Assembly: GCA_003647675.1 (NCBI GenBank)
Contig: QMNH01000075.1
Span: forward strand, 1-5,513
Direction of reading: 5' to 3'
From: Candidatus Falkowiibacteriota bacterium
GTDB lineage: Bacteria > Patescibacteriota > Patescibacteriia > Patescibacteriales > UBA12075
DNA: 5,513 bases
Made by a program: the position numbers and the translations under genes. Under the pieces are notes generated by a model. It worked only from the letters and a program-made list of their open reading frames with translations. It did not search any database and was not told the origin of the DNA. Every line of letters starts with the position of its first letter. The first letter of the stretch is position 1. This document shows, in pieces, positions 1-5,494 of the stretch.

Positions 1-27
1 AACTTAAAGAAAAAGAGGAGAAAAGGG

Positions 28-195
28 ATGAATATATTATTTTTTATTTTTTTAATGTTTTATATCTTGTTTATATTTAACCCCCCGATTCAATTATTTT
101 TTTTATTTGCCGTAATTTTAAGTTATTCTACGGTCTGTTGTACTATTTTTTTCCAAAATATAATCATCTCAAACTCTTTCCTGGCGATAATGTAA
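28..195 (+). CDS. Possible small hydrophobic membrane protein (55 aa), doubtful
   Basis: An ATG at 28 opens a 55-residue frame ending in TAA at 193-195. AGAGGAG lies at 14-20, seven bases before the ATG, which is the best-looking Shine-Dalgarno in the window. The product would have two hydrophobic stretches (about residues 3-17 and 22-42) split by NPP, plus a CC pair. I recognise no family. There are two cautions. T-rich DNA automatically yields Phe/Ile/Leu codons, so hydrophobicity is weak evidence of coding. The same frame is also open to the left edge, and the alternative + frame (3-80, KEKEEKRDE...) reads like the charged end of another protein, in which case the purine run is Lys/Glu codons and not a ribosome site. 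No terminator clearly follows. Treat as tentative. Confidence 0.22.
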   Translation: MNILFFIFLMFYILFIFNPPIQLFFLFAVILSYSTVCCTIFFQNIIISNSFLAIM

Positions 196-339
196 ACCTA
201 AAATTAAAAAACTACAGCCTCAAAAACTTAAAACTGCATTTTATTCTTATTCTTAGAGGAGCAATGATTCTTTAAAAAGTTAACGACAAAGAACTTTAAG
301 GCAATACTTAATGTTAATAGCCCGAGCTACAAGCCCGAG
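196..339. other. A/T-rich intergenic stretch without a recognisable gene
   Basis: No reading frame of useful length is seen on either strand. An AGAGGAG at 255-261 precedes an ATG at 264, but that frame stops after three codons. A weak A/T-only stem (AAAGTT at 276-281 with AACTTT at 292-297) could help end the minus-strand gene that stops at 340, because read on the minus strand it runs into TTTTT. It is too weak to call a terminator with confidence. Confidence 0.4.
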
Positions 340-344
340 TTATT
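316..344. terminator. Imperfect hairpin at the 3' end of the lamin-tail-domain gene
   Basis: Read on the minus strand, AATA-A-CTCGGGCT, loop TGT, AGCTCGGG-C-TATT folds into about 12 pairs with two G-U wobbles and one mismatch, and overlaps the stop codon at 340-342. The minus-strand tail (AACATTAAG) is not a T-run. On the + strand the stem has two mismatches but is followed by TTTTATTT. The element also contains AGCCCGAG as an 8-bp direct repeat (319-326 and 332-339). It may be a terminator or 3' stabilising stem, possibly shared by both directions. Confidence 0.35.
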
Positions 345-3300
345 TTTTATTTAGTTCCAATTTAATAAGCAATCCCGAAAGTAATATTATTGCCCCGCCG
401 GCAATAACCAGTAAATATTTAAACAACTCAATTTTCCTGTCCCGCGCCGCAATTGCCCATTCGTCGTTTATTGCCACTTCGCCCAATACCCGGCCGACTT
501 CCCGGCTTTCCGGATCTTTTCTGACAATATCTCTCGTGAACCGGGGCATCAGCCTCAGACCGCTTGTGGTTCGACCCAATATCCCGCTTACCGACATCAT
601 CTCTCCTTCCTTAATATTTTTCGGATCAATACCAGTCGTAGTTTTAATATAAATCTTGATTTCGTCTGTGCCATCGTCCAGATACACGTTAGAACTTTTT
701 CTTTCCACTACTTCGCCCGCGACCGTAATTAGCTCGCCGATACTACTTTCATCTATTTTATCACACTCGGCTAGCCTGGCTTCCGGCTCCCCCTTGAAAC
801 CGGCCAGCTTAATATCCAGAGGGCTTTTTGTTTTCAGACGCATTTCGGTATTGCTTACGCTAAGCTCTCCTGATACCTCAACCAAATCTCCCAGCCGCAA
901 TTCGGGAAATTCTTTTTTATAATTATAAACCTGAATACCGGGCGATCCGACTATATAAAAATACTGCGTTCCCAGCACTCCGGGCAAAACCGCCACCACG
1001 CCGGACACCGTAACCAGATCGCCGGTTTCAAATTCCCGCACTTTTTCCAGCGTAGTACTGCTGTATTCCAGGGTTGATTTTTTGTTTTGGGGCAAAACCG
1101 AACTAAAACTCTCCGTAACTCCCAAAACTTCCGTGCTGCCGGACAGGGAAATAATATTTTCCTCCCCCGGAGTAGCCGCGGTAGTCCAAAACCATTTATT
1201 ATTTTTCCCAAGCGCGTAAACCTCTCCCTCGCTTGCGCCGCTATACTCGACTTCGTCAATCAATTCTTCGCCATAAAACAGTCTGGCCGCGTCGTTGGTA
1301 TTATTAAGCGCCAAAGAGCTTTCCTCGCGCCACAGAACGTAATATTTCCCAGGTCCGAGTAAAAATTCTTCTTTAAACGTATGAGCCTTGCTTCCGCCTT
1401 CCGCGTCATCAACGCGCCAATCAATCAAATTAACTGTTGTTAAACCATTATTAAAAATTTCAATAAATTCGCCTTCCGCGTCCGCCCCTTCGGGATTGGG
1501 CAATAACTCATTTATAATAATCTCCACCCCTTCATTTTCTCCTTTTACCAGTGGGAGGGACAAAACGAAATTTTGTGCAGACACTATTTTAATAATTTTT
1601 TCTTCGTTGACCTCACTTATCCCGTCGCTGGCTGACAATTTAACGGTATAAGCTCCCGAAAACCAATAAGTATGCTCCGGCAAAGCCAATGTATTGGTGG
1701 CCTTGTCGCCAAAATCCCAAAAATATTTAAGTTCATCCCCGTCTTCATCAACCGTGTCCGAACTATCAAACAATACTGGACGGCCGGCCATAGCCTCTTC
1801 CGGACAATCAAATGCCAGAACCGGCGGATGATTTAATTTCGTAAAACTATTTGGATTGCCCGGAGTTATATCTTCTGTCCAATCCCACGAGTTTTTATTA
1901 ATCTCTTTTCTGGCATAACTTTGTCCTTCTTTAACTCCTTCGTATTTAATTACTTCCAGCGGAGAATCTTTTAACGGCTCGAATAATTTAACGCTATCGG
2001 TGCTATTGTTTAAGGCAATTTTACTTTCAACGCGATAAATTACAAAAAATTCATTCGCCTTAATAATCCTGTCCGCTTCTTCGTTTTCGCTTTCTATTTT
2101 ATATTTTCTACTGCTTTCATCTCCCAGCCGCCAACCGCTTAAATTAACATCTTTTTCTCCCTTGTTATATAATTCAATAAACTCACCCTCGCCCTGTCCT
2201 GAGCCGGCCGGAGGGCTGTCACTGCCCTTAGGATTTGGAAATATTTCGGATATTATAATATCACCGCTAAAATCATACGCCTCTCTTTCTGTCTGGCTAA
2301 TCTCCTCATTTTCTTCGTCCTCTATGTTTGTAATAATATTGCTGGCGCTTTTTGTAAGTGTGGAGGTAAAAGAAAAATCATTTTCATTATTAAAAGTATT
2401 ATAACCATCGGCTTTCCGCGCGACCGAAAAAGGATCACTCGCGGCTGGCGCGTTATTGTCGGTATTGCCGTCATCCCAATTTCCGTAAGCAACCTGATCA
2501 ATCAAAGTACTCTCCTTGTCGCGGAGTATTATTATGTCCCCGGAATTATTTAAATTGCCTTTTGGTTTTTCAATTAAGTAAAACTTCCCTGCTCCGCTAT
2601 TTTCTATACTGCCCTCAAGCATTGTTTTGGCGCCGCTGCCCTCTTCTATTGTCCATCCTTCTAAGTTTATCTCCTCCGATGTAGTGTTGTAGAGTTCAAT
2701 CCATTCTATATCTTCATCACTAGGATCACTCACAAATTCATTTATAGCTACATCCCCTAGTCCATAACTGTCATTCTGAGCCGAAAGTGAAGAATCCCGA
2801 GAAACATCCTCTTGATCGTCGGTGCTTGTGCTCATACTGTCATCCGACACATCATCATTGGTGCTAGTCGCTACATCCCCTTCTATCGCGCACTCACTGC
2901 TACAACCGTCGTTATTAATATTATTCCCGTCATCACATTCCTCTCCCGCGCCCAATGCGCCATCACCGCAATACTCCTCTGGCGCTGTAACCGGGCTCGA
3001 GTTATTCGCTCTCGGAGTCCCGCCCGGTTCACTGCTATTTTGCCATCCACCATCTTCCATTCTTTCCATAGTAAATTTATTATCATTATCGCCGGCTGGC
3101 CAGCCGGCGCTAGCATCTAATATATAAATTAACGTCCCCTCCTCGTCCCTTAACTCTAAAATTTCCCCGCTATTTCCCAGGGCTCCACTATAAATCAAAT
3201 CAGCCGTAATCCCCGATACGCTGGCGTCGTCAGTCCGTTCCAACAGAAAAAAACCGTTGGCAAAAATACTGCCGGCCAAATTAACGCTTGGCTGCCCATC

Positions 3301-3513
3301 GCCGGCTATCAATGTCCAGCCTTCCAGGCTAATTTCATTGCCGCTTAAATTTTTCAACTCAATCCATTCGTCACTCGCGCTTAAGTTTGTCCCCGTCCAG
3401 GCCACTTCATTTATTGGCACATCACCCAAGTCAACCGCCCTACAAATTTCCACGTAAAAAAATCCTGTAGAAAAAGATAAAACTAAAAAAAATAGTATTA
3501 TATTTTTATTCAT
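340..3513 (-). CDS. Large secreted, membrane-anchored lamin-tail-domain / PKD / OB-fold surface protein
   Basis: This 1057-residue envelope protein starts at ATG 3513, directly followed by a signal peptide (K3, hydrophobic 5-21, likely cleavage after CRA at 26), which supports that start although no clear Shine-Dalgarno precedes it. Domains in order: lamin-tail-like domain 1 (about 30-170, DEWIELKN); Cys-rich repeat of the DUF4215/Myxococcus type (182-208, C182, C193, C204, C208, with EECDDGN); an Asp/Ser/Thr-rich linker (209-250); lamin-tail domain 2 (251-395, IEWIELYN); an acidic linker; lamin-tail domain 3 (415-558, GEFIELYN); a PKD domain (561-645, DEDGDELKYFWDFGD and HTY); lamin-tail domain 4 (660-790, GEFIEIFN); two OB-fold-like modules (about 825-905 and 908-998, each with GDLV/GELITV(S/A)G strands); and one transmembrane helix (about 1029-1050) with a Lys-rich tail. 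The topology implies about 1000 residues outside the cell. The architecture suggests adhesion or binding of polymers. OB-folds next to lamin-tail domains occur in some extracellular nucleases, but I see no nuclease catalytic domain here. The function is therefore inferred only broadly. The gene ends with TAA. Confidence 0.95.
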   Translation of the reverse strand: MNKNIILFFLVLSFSTGFFYVEICRAVDLGDVPINEVAWTGTNLSASDEWIELKNLSGNEISLEGWTLIAGDGQPSVNLAGSIFANGFFLLERTDDASVSGITADLIYSGALGNSGEILELRDEEGTLIYILDASAGWPAGDNDNKFTMERMEDGGWQNSSEPGGTPRANNSSPVTAPEEYCGDGALGAGEECDDGNNINNDGCSSECAIEGDVATSTNDDVSDDSMSTSTDDQEDVSRDSSLSAQNDSYGLGDVAINEFVSDPSDEDIEWIELYNTTSEEINLEGWTIEEGSGAKTMLEGSIENSGAGKFYLIEKPKGNLNNSGDIIILRDKESTLIDQVAYGNWDDGNTDNNAPAASDPFSVARKADGYNTFNNENDFSFTSTLTKSASNIITNIEDEENEEISQTEREAYDFSGDIIISEIFPNPKGSDSPPAGSGQGEGEFIELYNKGEKDVNLSGWRLGDESSRKYKIESENEEADRIIKANEFFVIYRVESKIALNNSTDSVKLFEPLKDSPLEVIKYEGVKEGQSYARKEINKNSWDWTEDITPGNPNSFTKLNHPPVLAFDCPEEAMAGRPVLFDSSDTVDEDGDELKYFWDFGDKATNTLALPEHTYWFSGAYTVKLSASDGISEVNEEKIIKIVSAQNFVLSLPLVKGENEGVEIIINELLPNPEGADAEGEFIEIFNNGLTTVNLIDWRVDDAEGGSKAHTFKEEFLLGPGKYYVLWREESSLALNNTNDAARLFYGEELIDEVEYSGASEGEVYALGKNNKWFWTTAATPGEENIISLSGSTEVLGVTESFSSVLPQNKKSTLEYSSTTLEKVREFETGDLVTVSGVVAVLPGVLGTQYFYIVGSPGIQVYNYKKEFPELRLGDLVEVSGELSVSNTEMRLKTKSPLDIKLAGFKGEPEARLAECDKIDESSIGELITVAGEVVERKSSNVYLDDGTDEIKIYIKTTTGIDPKNIKEGEMMSVSGILGRTTSGLRLMPRFTRDIVRKDPESREVGRVLGEVAINDEWAIAARDRKIELFKYLLVIAGGAIILLSGLLIKLELNKK

Positions 3514-3548
3514 TTATTTTTATGCTTATAGACTAATAACTTTCTTAA

Positions 3549-3554
3549 ATTATA
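3549..3554 (-). promoter_or_regulatory. Candidate -10 box for the lamin-tail-domain gene
   Basis: A perfect TATAAT on the minus strand would start transcription near 3542, giving a leader of about 29 bases before the ATG at 3513. No good -35 hexamer is found at 16-18 bases (TCTTTT-like sequence only). Because the region is almost pure A/T, a chance TATAAT is quite possible. Confidence 0.35.
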
Positions 3555-3596
3555 ATAAAAACAACATGAACAAAAGATAAAAAAAATATAAAATTA

Positions 3597-3615
3597 TTAA
3601 ATATTAGCTAAAAAT
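3597..3615 (+). repeat. 19-bp element, copy 1 (inverted partner at 5495-5513)
   Basis: TTAAATATTAGCTAAAAAT here is identical to the minus strand at 5513-5495. The core TTAGCTAA is an 8-bp palindrome. This copy lies seven bases upstream of the -35 box at 3623 and upstream of the minus-strand gene starting at 3513. The other copy lies just upstream of the minus-strand gene starting at 5477. Its placement upstream of transcription units suggests an operator or UP-like element, but this is inference. Chance in A/T-rich DNA is less likely at 19 exact bases but not excluded. Confidence 0.5.
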
Positions 3616-3622
3616 AAAACTA

Positions 3623-3651
3623 TTGACAAAAATTATTCACAGTGATATTAT
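3623..3651 (+). promoter_or_regulatory. Strong sigma70-type promoter, extended -10
   Basis: TTGACA (3623-3628) is a perfect -35. After exactly 17 bases comes TATTAT (3646-3651), one mismatch from consensus, preceded by TGA so that it forms an extended -10. The predicted start site is near 3658. It points rightward, where no + strand gene follows, only a short sequence ending in an intrinsic terminator. This is the best promoter in the window. Confidence 0.75.
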
Positions 3652-3657
3652 TTAATT

Positions 3658-3796
3658 AATGATCACGTAAGCAAAAATAATATAAAAATGGCAATCGTTG
3701 CACCAAAAAATTAACCCAAAAACAAACTTTCAAAAACCTACAAAAGTAGGAACAAAATCAACAGGGTTTATCGTAAAGATAAACCCCTTTTATTTT
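3658..3796 (+). ncRNA. Candidate small RNA, about 139 nt, intergenic
   Basis: The transcript is bounded by a near-consensus extended -10 promoter (3623-3651) and an intrinsic terminator (3764-3796), with no credible ORF between. Three short stems are visible: GCAA-TCG-TTGC (3691-3701), CCTAC-AAAA-GTAGG (3737-3750) and the terminator stem. The linkers are A/C-rich: 3702-3745 contains no G at all, and 3751-3763 has none either, so from 3702 onward G is confined to stems or the terminator loop. Such a pattern suits an RNA with exposed single-stranded segments that could pair with targets or bind protein. The only start codon (3688) gives an eight-residue peptide without a ribosome site. I do not recognise it as 6S, tmRNA, SRP, RNase P or a known riboswitch. 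The alternative is an untranslated leader of a lost gene, or a minus-strand transcript from the weaker promoter at 3832-3859. Confidence 0.55.
3764..3796 (+). terminator. Rho-independent terminator of the candidate sRNA
   Basis: GGGTTTATC (3764-3772) pairs perfectly with GATAAACCC (3778-3786) around a GTAAA loop, and is followed by CTTTTATTTT. Stem, loop and T tract are all in place for the + strand. On the minus strand the sequence after the stem is TGTTGATTTTG, which is a poor tail, so the direction is clear. Confidence 0.8.
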
Positions 3797-3831
3797 CCAG
3801 ACATTAATAAAAAATAATAATCTGTTTTTAA

Positions 3832-3859
3832 AAAATATTTTACCAAATTATTCTGTCAA
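3832..3859 (-). promoter_or_regulatory. Candidate minus-strand promoter opposing the sRNA
   Basis: On the minus strand a perfect TTGACA (3859-3854) is followed after 16 bases by TATTTT (3837-3832), a weaker -10. It sits just past the terminator of the minus-strand repeat-protein gene. It could drive either a long leader for the lamin-tail-domain gene (start 3513) or an RNA antisense to the sRNA candidate. A short minus-strand stem, CCTAC-TTTT-GTAGG, followed by TTTTTG (3750-3731), could end such an antisense RNA at about 95 nt. Confidence 0.35.
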
Positions 3860-3865
3860 CAAAAC

Positions 3866-3898
3866 AAAAAGTCCCGGATTTTATACCAGGACTTTTTT
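3866..3898 (-). terminator. Bidirectional terminator after the four-repeat protein gene
   Basis: AAAAAGTCC (3866-3874) pairs with GGACTTTTT (3889-3897), and two further G-C pairs lie inside after one C-A mismatch. T tracts exist both ways: TTTTTT on the + strand and TTTTTGTTTT on the minus strand. It lies 23 bases past the TAA at 3921, so it mainly ends the minus-strand gene. It would also stop any readthrough from the + strand sRNA. Confidence 0.8.
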
Positions 3899-3920
3899 AT
3901 ATCTTTAATTTAATTAAATT

Positions 3921-4727
3921 TTAGCTGGACATCACCGTAAAAGGATTTTCGCTCAACAGCTCGTAGCCGGAGCCGGTATCAATATAAACCTTAAATTCAT
4001 AATTACCCAGCTGCGCGTTCTGGTAATACGGATAAAAATTTCCAAAAGACCAACCACTGCCAACATTATTTAACGGCGTTTCATATTTCCATTGATATTG
4101 GCCCTCACGGTATAGCTCAATTTTCCATTTATGGTCAACATAAATATTCCTAACTTGTGCGAGTAGATAAACGTCTTCACCCTGGCTGAATTGAGTCCTT
4201 GGATCAACCGGTTGCAGATTCCAGTAATCCGCGCCTGTACCAAACTCCCATCCGGAAGCTACAGTTGCATGGTCAAAAATATAATCTTCAATCTGTCCGG
4301 TAACAGTAAAGTTCTTTGTGTCTAATAATTCAAAGCCACTGCCGGTATTAATATAAACCTTAAATTCATACTCACCTGGCTGGGCATTTTCGTAAAAAGG
4401 GTAAAAATTGCCAAAAGTCCAGCTCTCGCCGACTTCCAGCCAGCTGGTTTCGTAATCCCACAAGAATGATCCGACCCGATACAATTCTATTTTCCAGGCG
4501 TGGTCAACATATATATTTCTAACCTGAGACAAAGCATAAACGGTTTCCCCGGCTTCAAAAGTATCTCGCTGATCAACCGGCTGCAGGTTCCAATAATCTG
4601 TACCAGATCCATATTCCCAACCGGCCGAAATATATGTATGGTCATAAACATAATCTTCCATTATGCCGGTAACGGTAAAAGGAACAACTGCCAAAGCCGC
4701 GAAGCCGTCCCCGATATCTATAGACAC
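3921..4727 (-). CDS. C-terminal part of the four-repeat secreted protein, cut off by an in-frame TAG
   Basis: This part carries the last strands of repeat 2 and all of repeats 3 and 4. It is in the same frame as the part upstream, separated only by TAG at 4740-4742. The nominal start at 4727 is a GTG that is simply the Val of the conserved YEFKV strand, lies in the middle of a domain and has no Shine-Dalgarno, so independent translation is unlikely. There is no signal peptide of its own. Repeats 3 and 4 (spaced exactly 123 residues) share GWE(Y/F)G, DYWNLQPVD, QVRNIYVDH, WKIELYR, WxFGNFYP and YEFKVYI. The reading frame is clean to TAA at 3921-3923, ending FTVMSS. It is either a dead fragment after a nonsense mutation or the continuation of one protein by readthrough. 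Function is unknown; an Ig-like beta sandwich is my guess from the strand pattern. Confidence 0.75.
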   Translation of the reverse strand: MSIDIGDGFAALAVVPFTVTGIMEDYVYDHTYISAGWEYGSGTDYWNLQPVDQRDTFEAGETVYALSQVRNIYVDHAWKIELYRVGSFLWDYETSWLEVGESWTFGNFYPFYENAQPGEYEFKVYINTGSGFELLDTKNFTVTGQIEDYIFDHATVASGWEFGTGADYWNLQPVDPRTQFSQGEDVYLLAQVRNIYVDHKWKIELYREGQYQWKYETPLNNVGSGWSFGNFYPYYQNAQLGNYEFKVYIDTGSGYELLSENPFTVMSS

Positions 4728-5396
4728 CTTAAATTCATACTAGCCTGGCCGGGCGTTTTCGTAATAAGGATAAAAATTGCTAAATGTCCAGCCGCCGTCA
4801 ACCTCCAATAATCCGGTGCTATAATCCCATAAAAAAGTATCGCCCCGATATAACTCAACCTTGTAGCGATGGTCTAAATAAATATTTCTGGTTTGCACCA
4901 ATAAATGAACCTTATCTCCGGCGCTAAATTCATCTTTAGGGTCAACCGGCCATAAATTCCAATAATCCTGCCCTTCGCCATAAGCCCAGCCGGCCGCGGT
5001 CACGGCATGATCAAGTTTGTAGGCCGGGTCTGGAACAACTACTGTAAAAAAAGCATTATCTAAATGCTCAAAGCCTTGGCCAATATCAAGGTAATATTCT
5101 GCTCGATAATCGCCAATTGGCAGATTCACAAGAAAAGGAACAAAGTTTGAATAATTCCAGCCAAAATAAGGATCCACTATTGACGGGTCATTGGTTATTT
5201 CCCGGTACATAGCGTCATCCAAATATAACTTCAATCGCCATTGGTGGTTAGTATTAATTGGGCCGACTTGGGCGAAAAACTGCACTTTTTCACCGGCTGT
5301 AAAAACGCTTTTCTCATTAGCCGGCACTAAATGCCAATATTCATCCTGACCAAAATTCCAACCTTCGGCTACGGTAGTTTTGGAATAAGAAAAATC
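3933..5396 (-). repeat. Four tandem protein-coding repeats, period about 369 bp
   Basis: Repeat 1 is at 5396-5037, repeat 2 at 5021-4671, repeat 3 at 4652-4302 and repeat 4 at 4283-3933, all read on the minus strand. The starting Tyr-x-x-Asp-His motifs of repeats 2, 3 and 4 are exactly 123 codons apart. Repeat 1 is the most divergent. Repeats 3 and 4 are also close at DNA level (their minus-strand YEFKV segments are nearly identical), which points to a more recent duplication. Confidence 0.85.
4740..4742 (-). other. In-frame amber (TAG) codon at the end of repeat 2
   Basis: Minus-strand context is CCA GGC TAG TAT GAA TTT AAG. The matching site in repeat 3 reads CCA GGT GAG TAT GAA TTT AAG, and repeat 4 has GGT AAT TAT. 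The TAG therefore replaces a Glu (or Asn) codon in the conserved PG(E)YEFKV strand. Nothing else in the following 272 codons is disrupted. The options are a recent nonsense mutation, an assembly or sequencing error, or readthrough. Confidence 0.8.
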
Positions 5397-5477
5397 CAAA
5401 GCCGCACTCGAAACTAAAGGTATAGCGATTAAAAAAGCTAGCATTAGGGATTTAAATACTAATTTTTTATACTTCAT
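4740..5477 (-). CDS. Four-repeat secreted protein, N-terminal part (signal peptide, repeats 1-2)
   Basis: ATG at 5477 is followed by a clear signal peptide: KYKK, then a hydrophobic core (about 11-22), and a likely cut at VSSA/A near residue 25. Only a weak purine run (AAAAAGAA) precedes the start. Repeat 1 covers about 28-147 and repeat 2 about 153-245, where the frame hits TAG. The repeat consensus is GWxFG...DYWNLxPVD...F..GE.V..L.Q.RNIY.DH.WK.ELYR followed by W.F.NFYPYY.NA.PG.YEFKV, dense in Trp, Tyr and Phe. With the downstream half the intact protein would be 518 residues, or about 492 after cleavage, and purely extracellular with no membrane anchor. I do not recognise the family. The alternating strand pattern and C-terminal FTV strand resemble CARDB or other Ig-like beta sandwiches. 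Exposed aromatics could suit carbohydrate or surface-polymer binding, but this is a guess. If TAG is a true stop, the product ends inside repeat 2 and probably misfolds there. Confidence 0.85.
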   Translation of the reverse strand: MKYKKLVFKSLMLAFLIAIPLVSSAALDFSYSKTTVAEGWNFGQDEYWHLVPANEKSVFTAGEKVQFFAQVGPINTNHQWRLKLYLDDAMYREITNDPSIVDPYFGWNYSNFVPFLVNLPIGDYRAEYYLDIGQGFEHLDNAFFTVVVPDPAYKLDHAVTAAGWAYGEGQDYWNLWPVDPKDEFSAGDKVHLLVQTRNIYLDHRYKVELYRGDTFLWDYSTGLLEVDGGWTFSNFYPYYENARPG

Positions 5478-5494
5478 AAAATTCTTTTTGCTTA

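Noticed and set aside
3..80. + strand open frame at the left edge (KEKEEKRDE... ending at TAA 78-80), possible C-terminus of an upstream gene
   Set aside because: Only 25 residues are visible with no recognisable domain. It competes with the overlapping small ORF and cannot be decided without sequence to the left.
255..275. AGAGGAG followed by ATG at 264
   Set aside because: The frame ends after three codons (Met-Ile-Leu), so there is no gene.
951..1362. Open frames on both strands inside the large gene (951-1259 minus, 1087-1362 plus)
   Set aside because: They lie fully within the confirmed lamin-tail protein in other frames, have no domain signature and read as low-order shadow translations.
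2812..3127. Three overlapping frames of 77-102 residues opposite or beside the Cys-rich region
   Set aside because: They are shadows of the true frame, which shows the DUF4215 cysteines and lamin-tail motifs. The Ser/Ala/Ile-rich products look random.
3688..3714. Eight-residue ORF MAIVAPKN inside the candidate sRNA
   Set aside because: It has no Shine-Dalgarno and is too short to support. The ATG overlaps the first stem region.
3514..3920. tRNA or rRNA genes in the intergenic region
   Set aside because: No cloverleaf, no T-loop GTTCRA motif and no CCA-ended acceptor stem could be found on either strand.
4500..4811. + strand 103-residue frame opposite repeats 2-3
   Set aside because: It is antisense to strongly repeated coding sequence and has no start context or recognisable motif.
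3933..5396. Regular 369-bp periodicity considered as a CRISPR or mobile-element repeat
   Set aside because: The period matches protein domains in one frame with codon-level divergence. There are no spacers, integrase or terminal repeats.
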